In this document: positions 38,071 to 56,200 of the stretch, piece after piece | Numbering within the stretch: the first letter of the stretch is position 1 | Layout: each line of letters opens with the position of its first letter | From: Bugulina stolonifera | Taxonomy: Eukaryota > Bryozoa > Gymnolaemata > Cheilostomatida > Bugulidae | NCBI GenBank assembly: GCA_935421135.1 | Contig: OW285196.1 | Span: 3,887,001 to 3,951,000, forward strand | Reading direction: 5' to 3' | DNA length: 64,000 nucleotides | Position numbers and translations under genes: made by a program | Notes under the pieces: model-generated | What the model was told of the DNA's origin: nothing | The model's database searches: none | Seen by the model: only the letters and a program-made list of their open reading frames with translations

Positions 38071-38892
38071 CCGACTTCGTGCAAAGCTTCGTTAACTCTA
38101 ACAGAACTGTGCGCTGACTAGTCCATTAATGAACTTGTGGAACTATGTTGTAATATATAAATCATTAAAATTTCATTAACCATGGCACATGATTACTGAA
38201 CAAAACGGTTTTCTAATTTTAAGATCTAATGTATTTTTTATTGAATCAATTCATGAAATCCACACACTGTAGCTACCTACTAATCATAGAACAACTGCTG
38301 ATCGGCATCAAAACAGTAGAACACTACTTGTGGTATGTTGCCGAAATAAGGACTAGAGTGTTCATCTTTATACCAACAAGCCTGCAGTATCAAAAGTTGG
38401 TTGGTGTTCAAATTGATAAAAATATTCTATATAAAATAGGAACTTGGTGGACATTGTGACTGATTCAACTGTTCAAGTTTTTGTATGAATCATTTAGCCC
38501 TGTACTGTGTTAGTCGGAAGGTCTCATGTTTGTTTCTTCCAATAAGTTGAAGTTGTTTAGTATAACATTTTCATTACAAATTAAATTTTGTTGTTGATGT
38601 GGTTATTAGAATAACTGGTAGCAATAGGCCTATACCGTTTTATCTTTTCTACAAAGAACTTATGCACGGAAGACAAATTAGAACTGCACGTTTATACTAA
38701 GCTTTTCTTTCTGGAAAAAAAACCCGGTGGTAAATAATGCAAATAACCCACAAATTGAATGACCTTGACCTTCTATCCTCGACTAGACACTCTACCTTTC
38801 ATTTGTCATTGTGAACAGTTATTGACTTTTACCCTGTATATTGTAGTGAGAGGTCATCTACTCTATAGTCCTAATTTAAACGAATCCACGAC

Positions 38893-44089
<5,197 letters not shown>

Positions 44090-44804
44090 TAGATGGATGC
44101 AGCAACTTGAATCACCATACAAGATTTAGACTAGTACTACATGCATTATATACAATGTATATAATATACACACACTTTGCTAACAGTAACACATTATACA
44201 TAATTGTTGGTACATACAAGTACACCATATTATGTTTATGTGTAACTGCCGGTACTGTAACCTCTGCAATCCATTATGAAATCATTCTTGTACAATTGTA
44301 GCTAGCTATTCGTTACTGTAGTGTACTTTGTGTCCCATATTTGAATATTATTATCTAGTGTTTACCCGTTTTAGTACTGCATTGCTGGAGCATCTATAGT
44401 TTACTCTTTACCACTGCATTATTGAAGCATTAGCCATTGGTATTATGCATTTGCTCAATTCTTTTTGAGCAGTTGTCTGCTCTTTGTAAAAAAGTAAAAT
44501 AGAATTCTAAGTAGCTCACAGGACTGGAGGAGCCTTCCTTCACCCTACCCCACTAAATACTGACAAACAGGAAAAGCAACTCCCAACAATTTGACTGTAA
44601 CCAGATGTGCTTGCTCTTAATTAGGGCCTCCTGTCCCCTGCCTATATTATATGCATATATTTACCAGTACAACTTTGTGGCTAAATAGGTTATATAGCAA
44701 TCACCAGCTATTGATTGGAACTGATATTTTTATAGTAGTTGTGAAATATTTATTGATGAATATAACTGTATTATTGTTGCTTATCATTATTTAAATAAAC
44801 ATTC

Positions 44805-44810
44805 AATAAA
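44805..44810 (+). terminator. AATAAA polyadenylation signal of the Rag GTPase gene
   Basis: AATAAA about 715 bases after the stop; a second AATAAA lies at 44794. The GST-linked repeat block begins directly after it. Confidence 0.55.
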
Positions 44811-45960
44811 GTTGAATGTATTCTTTTTTTAAATTGTTACTATTTCTAAAGTAAAGGACATGAGCAATACGTTGTCACTTGTCAGGTTGTCATCTAATGC
44901 ATCTTGCTTGCCAAAATTACGTATGCATATTTTTGTCAGGCTTCCTAAGCCACAGCTTGATGTCAAGGTAGGTGGTAGATTCTGAGACAAGCGATCACTT
45001 TTTTACCATAGGGGCGTGCGGGACTTGCATCCCTCTTAGAACATTCAGTGGATAACTTCATATGAAAAGGTTCTTCAATACCAGAGAATATAGGGAAGGG
45101 ATGCAGTGGTTTTCCTTGCCAATTACTTTACAGAACCGATCATTACGGAATTTGATACTGGAATGTACATGTACAACACCATTTTATATGATTATCATTA
45201 TTGTGCATTTAGCGAAAATGTGGAGTCTTTCATAAGTGAAATACATAAATAGACAGAGACAGCCTATTCTATCCCTATTCCCATCTTATTATGAGCACCC
45301 CTAACATCATTGTGTCCTTGGGAGGAGATCAAAGGCTACAGCGGATATTTTGCAATGTCATCTTTAGCTGGGGTTCTACTGCAATTAGCTTGTCCCGTAG
45401 TTGGGAAGGTAGCTGACCAACCGCATACATACTAATTTCAAGAGTTCTGCAGTGTCATTGTTTGATTAATGACAGTGTTAGTGCAGACTGCAAACATTCC
45501 TCCCTCTAATACATGTAGTGGTATTGACTGTCAGTATGTTACAAACGCCAATGCTGCAGATATACATGCTTTGCTTGTGCCCAATACAAATACACTATAA
45601 TATGTTAGACCTGATAATCCATGTGTCACACTGTCAGTCAACCTTCCCAGTGTGCACTACAGTTCCTCCACTCCTTAGTTCTAGCCCTCAATCTACACCA
45701 TAGGTAAGGATTGATACACTGTTTATACACATGTACACGCATTGTACATGTCCATGCATTGTACGTGTCTATGTACATGTACATGCATCTATATAATATA
45801 CATGTACATGTACATACATGTATCGCTACTACGTGTACACGTAGCCTATATGGTGGCAAACTGTGTGCTTATTTTCATCTTCGTGAACTACAAGTATTTT
45901 TATGTCATTATTTCATACACATGTAGATTTTATATTTCTGATAATTATGTAAACTGTTGT
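44811..45960 (+). repeat. GST-unit non-coding block R, copy 1 (without a GST gene)
   Basis: The block starts near TTGAATGTATTCTTTTTTTAAA, includes CTTATTATGAGCACCCCTAA and TGTCAGTATGTTACAAACG, and ends with a tail CGTGTACACGTAGCCTATAT. Copy 2 starts directly after it, so two R copies stand in tandem with a period near 1.16 kb. It is probably the remnant of an upstream GST unit. Its internal frames differ between copies by frameshifts and stops, so it is not treated as coding. Confidence 0.85.
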
Positions 45961-46887
45961 TGAATGTTGAATGTATTCTTTTTTTAAATTTTTACTATTT
46001 CTAAAGTAAGAGACATGAACAATACGTTGTCACTTGTCAGGTTGTCATCTAATGCATCATGGAAGGAAAGCTTGCTTGCCAAAATTGCCAAAATTACGTA
46101 TGCATATTTTTGTCAGGCTTCCTAAACCACCGCTTGATGTCAAGATAGGTGGTACATTCTGAGACAAGCGATCACTTTTTTACCATAGGGGCGTACGGGA
46201 CTTGCATCTCTCTTAGAACATTCAGTGAATAACTTCATATGAAAAGGTTCTTCAATACCAGAGAATATAGGGAAGGGATGCAGTGGTTTTCCTTGCCAAT
46301 TACTTAACAGAACCGATCATTACGGAATTTGATACTGGAATGTACATGTACAACACTATTTCACATGATTATCATTATTGTGCATTTAGCGAAAATGTGG
46401 AGTCTTTCATAAGTGAAATACATAAATAGACAGAGACAGCCTATTCTATCCCTATTCCCATCTTATTATGAGCACCCCTAACATCATTGTGTCCTTGGGA
46501 GGAGATCAAAAGCTACAGTGGATATTTTGCAATGTCATCTTTAGCTGGGGTTCTACTGCAATTAGCTTGTCCCGTGTTGGGAAGGTAGCTGACCGACCCA
46601 CATACATACTAATTTCAAGAGTTCTGCAGTGTCATTGTTTGATTAATGACAGTGTTGGTGCAGACTGCAAACATTCCTCCCCTCTAATACATGTAGTGGT
46701 ATTGACTGTCAGTATGGTACAAACACCAATACTGCAGATATACATGCTTTGCTTGTGCCCAATACAAATACACTATAATATGTTAGACCTGATAATCCAT
46801 GTGTCACACTGTCAGTCAACCTTCCCAGTGCACACTACAGTTCCTCCGTTCCTTAGCTCTAGCCCTCAGTCTACACTTAGGTAAGGT
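45961..46887 (+). repeat. GST-unit non-coding block R, copy 2 (upstream of GST-1)
   Basis: Highly similar to copy 1 over about 900 bases, up to GTAAGGTTTAA, where the 2.5 kb inverted-repeat element interrupts it. It resumes at 49435. The open frame 46468-46884 is shifted in copy 1 and stopped in copy 3. Confidence 0.85.
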
Positions 46888-49434
46888 TTAAAGCGTTTGA
46901 GAACTGAACAAGTGCTGTATATCAACAGAAAGCTAAAAATCAGGCGAACTTGCTCAAATGTTGGAGTTGTCAATCCAGTAAAATGCATTTTCACAGTTCA
47001 AACTAAAAGAATACATATATTAATTTTGTAACTTGAAGTTATGCCCACAACAAAAACTCAAAACTTTGTTGCAAAAATAGGGGTATTACAGTAATTAATG
47101 ATAAACCCATTAATCAAAATTCTGTCATCCTATGTTGAATGACCTATGAACTTTGAATACAGCATAGGCTACAAACACCAATTAGCCTAAGTAGAATAGA
47201 TATGATATGCCCTACCACTGTCTCCTCTTCCTACTGCATGCCAGAGCCATACTCAATGGCTCTGCTGCATGCTATGCTGAAGTATAGCGACTAGACAGAC
47301 TACAATACAGTATATGCACATGTAGAATGACAACTGTATGCACTATCACTGTATTTCCAGTCACTACAAGTTATTAATATTATTCGCAAAACCTTCCTCT
47401 ACACAGTGTCCTGTTGTTGCATATTTATACAATGCACAAATGTGCCTACTTACATGTGCATAGCTCACCGTTTGTAACTCTAATAATACATTAACAATAT
47501 CAGGTGGCACATGTAGGCACTAGTCTATATTTCTATGTACATATACATGTAAATGTACATTGGATTTTGTGTCATAGTGGATTGTACTGACACTTGTTGA
47601 ATAGCCACCTCTAATTCCTAATAACCTTGCTTTATTATGAGTAAATGTTCAAAAAGATGAAAGCTTGGTAGCTTTAGGTAGTTAAATGTTATTATGAAAA
47701 TTCTTGTAAACTAGATGATAGTATTAACATTATCATTTATTATTAGTTTATAACACTGCACATTAGCATTTATTAACACTTACAAATATTTACAGATTGT
47801 AACATATAATTATTTATTAGGTGTACATGGATGTATTCATTTACAAATGTATTGTATTTTACATTGTATAAATAATAGGATATACTTGCACATGCAGTGG
47901 ACACTAAAGTGTTCCATAGCCTGATGGCTGTCAACTGTGCTGTTAGGTGCAGTAGTAGAGGAATTTTTATAGCATTAGATCCTTAATTGTTGTTGGGTGG
48001 TCAGCCCATAGCCTAGGCCACAGCTTTAGTTCACAAACAGTGTAAGAGGGAACACAGGTCTTATTATTGTGACTACTGACTGTACTACACATTGATAGAT
48101 ATAACTATGTAGGCATTATGAAGTCAAAAATTACAACAGTGTGGTGTGGATGAATTTCAAATTGTATAACCCCCATGTGCTTTAGAGTAAAGGGACATTT
48201 CGAAAAAGACAGTCCGAAACAGGACGTTTCACAACCGGTCAGTTTGAAACAGGACAGTTCAAAACTGTGTAGATTGCATTAAGAGGAACACACTCACAGA
48301 TCATTAATTTTAATTATTCAAGTAAAGAATAATATTTAAAAACAAATTAAGTGAAATCTGGTATTTGGGGTTAGAGGTTTTGAACTGACCAGTGTTGAAC
48401 TATTCAGTTTCGAAACGTCCTGTTTCGAACAGTCGCAAATTCATGCTTTAGATAGGTGTCCCCCCCCCTACTTGAACCCACACACTAATAAGAATTGCTA
48501 TACATTTGTATTCTGAACATGTATATTGAGTCAAGTGGTAAAGATAATTTACATAGTAGTGTGCTACTGCAGTCCAATTTCATTCAAGTTGTCTTTCACA
48601 TTGCCCAATGCATGAGAATTAATACTGATGACTACTCAAGTTTGACTTGGGTGTTTTAAATAATAATTGCCTAAATCCTCTTCCCTATGGTCTGTACCCT
48701 ACCTGATGAATAGTGTTATCATGATGGTAGGCTGGTAGTTTGAGCTACCAGTCACCATATTTATATAATGGATTACTATTGTATTCCTTTGGCTTGTATG
48801 CCTATGGAAAACTCTGGCTATATCAAGATCATACACACAGACCACAGTGATGTACAAATAAGGAATACAGTGGTAGTTGAAATAAAAGTTTGCATGTGAT
48901 TGCTTGTAACAAGTTCACATTCTCACCCAAGTCCTATGTGGCTAATTAATACATGTAACAATAAATAGCCATTCTCAAAGCACAGAGTGATTAGAATAGG
49001 CATGTAGAGCATAGCACATACATATAAATTACAGGCTCTGATAAATCACTGTGACACAGTGATGATTGATGACCACCTACACTCTTACATTGTACTATAG
49101 CTAGTAGGCCTTGTCAACATAAGTACCTATGCTGTGCCTCACTATTGAAATTCCAAGGCAGCTAAAGTAATTAGTCAAAAACCCTTTTCACCACAGTGTT
49201 TTTGCTCAACAATATCATCTTACAGTAATGCCCCTATAACAGGCCTGGTTTTCACCTAGGGTCTAAAAATGTGGTAGAGGCAACAAATCCCTAGAGACCT
49301 TTGGAGACCCTTGGCACCCCCAACTCCTTAACTAAAGGCTCATTTGGAATGACAACTCCATAATTTCATTGAAAAATGCTGTTTTTGAGCATTTCAATGA
49401 TGTATAACACTTGTTCAGTTCTCAAACGCTTTAA
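46888..49434. mobile_element. 2.5-kb non-autonomous DNA element with ~35-bp terminal inverted repeats
   Basis: The left end TTAAAGCGTTTGAGAACTGA is repeated inverted at the right end (TCAGTTCTCAAACGCTTTAA). The arms continue for about 35 bases with few mismatches. Blocks R1 and R3 show the uninterrupted host sequence (GTAAGG..TGATACACTG), confirming an insertion. No transposase-like frame is present inside. A nested hairpin lies at 48199-48435. Target duplication is not clear. Confidence 0.88.
48199..48435. repeat. Hairpin element nested in the 2.5-kb element
   Basis: GAAACAGGACGTTTC near the left end is matched inverted by GAAACGTCCTGTTTC near the right, with further arm similarity (GTCAGTTTGAAAC, CAGTTCAAAAC). 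No coding capacity. It looks like a MITE that inserted into, or was captured by, the larger element. Confidence 0.72.
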
Positions 49435-49454
49435 TGTAACACACTGCTTATACA

Positions 49455-49560
49455 CATGTCCATGCATTGTACATGTCCATGCATTGTACATGTCCATGCA
49501 TTGTACATGTCCGTGCATTGTACATGTCCACGCATTGTACATGTACATGCATTGCACATA
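49455..49560 (+). repeat. 17-bp repeat CATGTCCATGCATTGTA, about 6 copies
   Basis: Tandem units at exact 17-base spacing with few substitutions; block R1 (45720-45800) carries a shorter, more diverged version. The frames on both strands across it are repeat-derived. Confidence 0.93.
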
Positions 49561-50298
49561 CATGTATATAATATACATGTACTGCATGTACATACATGCA
49601 TACGCTACTACGTGTACACGTAGCCTATATGGTGGCAAACTGTGTGCTTATTTTCATCTTCGTGAACTACAAGTATTTTTATGTCATTATTTCATACACA
49701 TGTAGATTTTATATTTCTGATAATTATGTAAACTGTTAAAAAATCTTGAGGGAAAAAGTGTTCTATTTCAAATTTCACAGTTAAGAAATGAGTCTCAAGT
49801 AGCCATGCATTGTGTTCAATCAACTCCCTATGTATGTGCCAAATAATGAAATAAAGCAACCCAAGTACCACCACAGGGTTAGTAATACATGTAGATAGCA
49901 ATAAATATCTTAGTGAAGTTCACACACAGTATATCATGCATGTATATATAAATTAATGTGGTATGTACAACATGTATGTAGTATGTATTTACTGAAGTGA
50001 ATATACAGTATACAGTAAAATGTAAATTACCAGTAGCCATGTAGGGTTGCAACGTTGGGTTTTGTTATATTCAATGTCTGATAGCTTGGTAACTAAATTT
50101 CAACAGTGACAAACGTAATCTACATTTCAAATTCAGGTTAACCCTGGTCCCTTTCAAATTCTTCTACTGGTGTAAGTTGAAATTATTGACTATGTCTCAT
50201 GTCTAGTCTGGGATATTCAAATATTCAAATGCATGCTTATTTAACCTGTTCCAAGAGTTTACAGTTGATTCAATATCTACCTCAAAATTTGTCAGGAA
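49561..50298 (+). promoter_or_regulatory. GST-1 upstream region, conserved in the GST-2 duplicate
   Basis: From CGTGTACACGTAGCC to the start codon this matches the region upstream of GST-2 (59310-59995), with small indels. Both share CCAAGAGTTTACAGTTG and CTCAAAATTTGTCAGGAA just before the ATG. It therefore probably holds the promoter and 5' UTR; no TATA box can be assigned with confidence. Confidence 0.5.
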
Positions 50299-53200
50299 AT
50301 GGCCGAGTTCAAGGACAAGCTGCTATACTTTGATGCCAGAGCTAGGGGGGAAGCCATCAGACTGTTGTATGTTGTTGGCGGAAAGGAGTTTGATGATGAG
50401 AGAATTAGCCTTGCATCTGGAGAATTCAAAGAAAGGAAGAAAGGTACTATATTGTAATAACATGAATTAGCATCTCCTCCATTTGCTTTTTGAATAACAA
50501 CTTAATATTTTTATTTTCCATGCCACAGATAAAAGTAAATACAATTTAAAAGGTAGTTTTTAAAAAATATACACTGTGACATCACAGTGTACTCTGCAGG
50601 AGATGGCAATTAGAAACCTCCTTTCACATGCCCAATAACAACGCTCATAGCCGGAGCAAAATTGTGCACAGTGACTGGATAATAAAACCTATTGTTTTCT
50701 TATTGTAAAACAGTAATATTATTAATTTTTATGTTCTATTTTATGCACAGGTTTACACTATTTATTGGACATGTGAAAGGAGGTTTCTAATTGCCATCTC
50801 CTGCAGAATAATCCACTTCTTATTGGACAGTGATTATTTTTAAAAACTGCTCCAAAAATGTGTTTGCAGGTTGTATTTTTTATTTTTAGTGACAAATTTG
50901 AAATGTTCATATCAAATTACTTTATAAATTGTATTTACACTGTAGCTTTATTAGTGGCATGAATAGTACTATTCATGCTACGAATAAAGCTAAATACAAT
51001 TTATAAACTATACCATTTTTGGTCAGCTAAATAATCTGGATGGTTTTATTTATAATAACAAGTAATCTCCAGGAAACGGATGTATTAAACATCCTTCACT
51101 CACCACAAAGTGTATTAATTATGTAGAATTGCTCATTACAAATTTGTCTGCAATATACCAATCTTGACAAGCATGCTGCATAGAAGGAAATCAATTGATT
51201 GTGTAATGGTTGTGTAAGGTGCACAGCTGCAAGTTCGGAGTTCCACTAAACAGAGGGTACTGAGCTGTAAACTATTAATTCTAGTACTAAGCTACATGCT
51301 GTGTTTCAAACTGCAATACAGGGGTGTTTTAATACAATAGTAAGTTAAAATTCTGTTTAATTGTATAAAGCCCTGACTAAGGTATATATGAAAAAGGCAT
51401 ATTACAATATAGGTGCCCAAAAAGATACAATAGTTTTACAATGAACACAATTCGGTAAGAGATTCAACTTAAAATCTGTTGTACAGGGACGAACTGTTGG
51501 TACAATAGTCTGTAGAGACGTGTGTTTATTATATCGTAATTCATAGTTCATAATATTTTATAGCGGTCAGTTGGTTTCGAAAATGGCAATGAATTAAAAA
51601 GACGACAAATTTGTTAATTATGTTGGTAAATACAAGTATTTAATACATATAACTGGTGTGAAGGAGCGACAGGTAGAGTGGTGATTGTAAGTCTGATATA
51701 TTGCTATATGATGATGGGATTATTGGGGCTTTAACCGTATAACAGAAAATGACACACAGATGACTCAAATGACGGTAAAAAAAGCATAGGTCAGGGTGAG
51801 CTAAACAAATGACAAAGCAAATTAGCGCTGCTTAAAAATATGTATAGTGATACTGTAGGTATGGGTCGGGGTGGACAATGGCTATGCTCAGGGCAGGCTC
51901 ACAACATGTAGTATTAATAATATTAAATCACATACACTGATTTGAGCTGAATCTGCAATGGCCGCCGAGACTCTGATTGATTCTGACAACAGATCTGTAA
52001 ACCTTTTTTAATACAAAGTGAGGAGCTTCAACAGCTGGATGACGATGGTCTTGCGCAGTTAAAGTTTGTTTGCATATAAGCAGACTATATTATATAAATT
52101 GACATGTAATATGTATATTACCTTGTAATTTCAGATCTCCCTCTGGGCCAGATACCGATACTGACTACAAGTGAAGGAGTTCTACCCGAGTCAAATGTTA
52201 TAGCCAGATACGTTGCTAAGAAGCTTGGTAAGCTGTGTGTAATCATAGTTGTCCCACATAGCTGGGGGGGGGGTGCTATTAGGTGGGCTGTCATGGAGGT
52301 GCTGTTATAGGCATATTATAAGGGTGTTTTAGGGCTCTTGTTGAATTGGGTCTTGTTATCAGCATGCTATTATAAGCATACTATTGTGATGGTGATTTTA
52401 TAAAGGAAAGAGTAAATGTGCTGTGTTGGTAGGAGAGACGCACTGTTGGAGGCTTGTCAATTTAGTACAAAAAGGGTAGTGCTCGAAGTGTGTTTATGCG
52501 GGAGTATAGGTTGTGCACCCATTTCAATATTAGTGGTTGGTAGGCCAGTAGGTGTGTACCTTCATTTTGATAGCTGATAGTGTAGTGGTAGAGTGCTTGA
52601 CTACCATTCATAGGGACATGGGTTCTTATCCCACCAAAGCATAACTTTTTTCATTAGTAATTTAGTAATTTTTTAGCTACTATAGCTATACAATAGTAAT
52701 CTGTAAGATTGCATGTACCGTGTACCCACCTCATTTGTTCCACTTCGAACACTGAAAAAGGGATATTTTTATTCTCAACGAATAGTATTATGGGAGCCGT
52801 TTTGTTTTATCAAACTAGAAAACAAGATCCAATCACTGGTTGTCTAAAGCAAACTCTTCAGCAGAAACCAAATGAGATTGTAACATGCAAATTTCAGCTG
52901 CTGTGCTGTCGCTTTGACATGCTGTCGCTTTGACATGCTGTCGCTTTGACATGCTGTCGCTTTGACATGCTGTCGCTTTGACATGCTGTCGCTTTGACAT
53001 GCTGTCGCTTTGACATGCTGTCGCTTTGACACAGGGGCGACTATAGGCACCCACGCCACCATCCTAGGCGTGTGTTCAATCAAGCATGCAATACTAGCTG
53101 TGCTCTGTAAACTGGCAATACTATGCATATCTAGGCCTCAATATTCATTTTCTATTTACTAGCTCAGGCAGTACAGTCATTTTATAGTCCTGTAGTAGTC

Positions 53201-56200
53201 ATGTTATATGTGTAGACTGTACCCATGCATGTTCATGTTCCACACTTATCTTGTATTAACTCCCTCAGACGCGTGAAATTCATGACTTCTTGAAAATAGG
53301 CTGGTGTTGAAATATTTCCTATATCATATCCCCCCTGCTTTGACATGCTGTCGCTCTCCTGAGGGCACTTAGTAACCACTGAACTGAGAGCATGCCCAGA
53401 ACGACTTCTTGCAGCTTTGATTTGTTAGGAAGGTTCTCAATAGAAACTCAATGTTTACTAACCAATATGGTTTACTTCAAAATTTCTGTTTTACCTGTGT
53501 CGTTTGTTCAAATAAACGTGTATGTCGTAGAGATTTATATCGTATCAGTTCAAGCTGCTTAATAACATAATCTCTGTCACATGTTTACTCTGTTATCATC
53601 GACTAAAGGCTATTTTAAAGATAACATACATTTTAAATTGTACATGATTGTATGATACAGCATTCAGCTACTAGCAAGTTTTCAACTGTAGGTCGTTTCG
53701 AGAAAAGATTATGTCACAGATATACATGTACAATGTAGTATAATGTCTGCATTGTAATGGTTGGTCTATATTGTAATGGTCAGTCTGTACTGCTCAATAG
53801 TTATTAGTCTGTATTGTAGTGGTCAGTCTGTACTGTAGTGGTCAGCCTGTATTGTAATGGTCAGTCTATATTGTAGTGGACAGTCTGTATTGTAATGATC
53901 AGTCTGCATTGTAATGGTCAATCTGTAGTGTAGTGGACAGTCTGCATTGTAGTGGTCAATCTGTATTATAATAATGGTCATTCTGTATTGTAGTGGTCAG
54001 TCTGACTGTATTGTAGTGGACAGTCTGCATTGTAGTGGTCAGTCTGCATTATAATAATGGTCAGTCTGTATTGTAGTGGTCAGTCTGTATTGTAGTGGTC
54101 AGTCTGTATTGTACATGTAGTGGTCAGTCTGTATTGCATTGGTCACTCTGTATTGCAGTGGTCAGTTTGGGTAGGGTGGTACATGTACACCAGAACTGAC
54201 CTAATATTGAACAGGAATAGATCACAGTTAATGGGTATGACCCGTTTATGACCCATCACCAAAGTATTTTATAGCTCTTACTTGCCTTTCCCAATGAACC
54301 GCATGTTGAAATATTGCATTGATGTTTCATGGTTGAAAATCACTCTATAAATGAAAGCGTGAACAATATTTTACAGTGCATGAGTCCTTTCCAGTTCTTA
54401 AATCATAATATCGGATCTTAAAGATTATTGGCAGCTAGTGTAAATGTATAAATATATAACATTGTCGCTGCATGCTTTAATTTGGAATTCTCTAAAACTA
54501 TGAAATGTACATCATGTAGATGTACATGTACATTATATATAGGGAAATACAAAATATTACAACTAGGCCTACAAGTCAATCTATAAAAACACTGTTTTGC
54601 ATAACTTACTAACCAGTTGTCAAACATGACTTTATTTTGGCTACTCTGACAGCATATTACCAGGTTAGTATGAAAGTACATGTACATGAGTAGTCAGTTA
54701 CTAATACCGAAATTAAATGTGAGAATTTTAATTGGTTTAGGACTGGCAGGAAGTAACCTATGGGAGGAAGCACTACACGACGTTATCGTTGAAGCTACGC
54801 AGGAATGTATGAATAATTTTGCCATGCCCAATATATACAAATGGAAAGTTTTCAAAGTCACACCAGAGCCCGAAAACAGTGAGCAAATCTTGGAAGATGC
54901 TAAGAACAAGTGGATTAAAGTATTGAATTACATTCAGTCGATAGCAGAGAAGAGAGGAAAGAAGTACATTGTAGGGGATGATGTAAGTTATTCAGCTCAC
55001 TTCTGCTACTGTTTTACTGACTTCATACTTGTACATAATTAATTGAAGATGTTCAGATACGTGTCAGACGTTTTGGAAACATGGTCAGCTAGTTCCAAAG
55101 CTGTATCTTGGGTTCCACTATATGTGCGGCTAGTCAGTCACAATGTAGAGTAGTAGGAGGTATTATACCATCTAATGTATGTAGCCTCAATGTCATGCAT
55201 GGCACGTACTCCACACCACCCTAAAAATCTTCGGAATTGTGGCTATATTCACACTTTCTTGGGGGATTAGTGGCTAGGATGTTGGTTCTAGGGTTCACTA
55301 CTAGACATCATGTACCTCTACCAAAATTGCCAATTCAGATGTAGCTTACAGCTGACCAATCATATTTTCTAGTGAGAAACTACTTTACATCAGTTCACCA
55401 ATCCTAGTCCATTTCTCTATATGAATTATAGTAGGAGTTGTCTTATCATAAATAGCTGAGAGAAGACAACTCCTCATAAATTCAACATTGTTGATGTGCA
55501 CATGACTGACATTTATATTGTTGCAACAGGCTATCACATCTAAAAAAGTATGTTCATACAAAATTAATGTACATAGACATGACTCTAAAACTAATATATT
55601 TAATATTGTAGCTTGGCCTTGCAGAGCTGTAGTTGTATGCTGCTATGCAGTTCTGTGAAGTCGGCTGCCCAGATATCATGAGTTTAACACCATGGGCTAA
55701 AAAGTTTGTAGAAGGTGTAGAATCCGACCCTAAGCTTACTAAATACCTAGCAGAAAGACCTAAGTCTATGCTGTAAATCATACAGTGGTACAAGCAAGAG
55801 ATTCATAAAACCATTAGTCCTACAGCTACAAACGAACAGTTGGCTGCCATTCAACAGTGTATTCCATGGCATATTCTCTACAGATGGCAGTCGAGTTGGT
55901 TAAACATTCGATGGCTTGATCAATTGATTGTACATGTACACCCTCTCTCCTTACAGTATCTTATAACGAATAAACATCAGTTGGATAATACAATGTGTAT
56001 TACGTGACTTCATACTTGTACATGGTTAACTAAAGACATGGTTGGCGAGTTGTGGATTTGTATCTTGGGTTCCATCACATATATGCAGATACACAGTCGC
56101 AGTGTAGAGTAGTAGCAGGTATTGTGTAACCTGTGTAGCCTCAATATACCATGGTAAATACTTCACCCTACCCAAAGATAAGGGATTTAGGTTTTACTAC

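Larger units (their letters stand above)
31836..38892. other. Divergent intergenic region between myosin VII and RagA/B, no gene recognised
   Basis: Seven kilobases of AT-rich DNA separate two start codons that face away from each other. It must hold both promoters and any 5' UTR exons; CTTCCTCAG at about 31933 (minus) could be the acceptor of a myosin 5' UTR exon. The short open frames have no recognisable domains. Only a 29-bp array (33718-33835) and a GC-rich motif cluster near 38040 stand out. Confidence 0.6.

Noticed and set aside
46468..46884. 138-codon frame in block R copy 2
   Set aside because: Shifted in copy 1 and stopped in copy 3, so not under coding constraint.
52833..53128. 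KATACQSDSMSKRQHV repeat protein on the minus strand
   Set aside because: Direct translation of the 16-bp repeat inside a GST intron.
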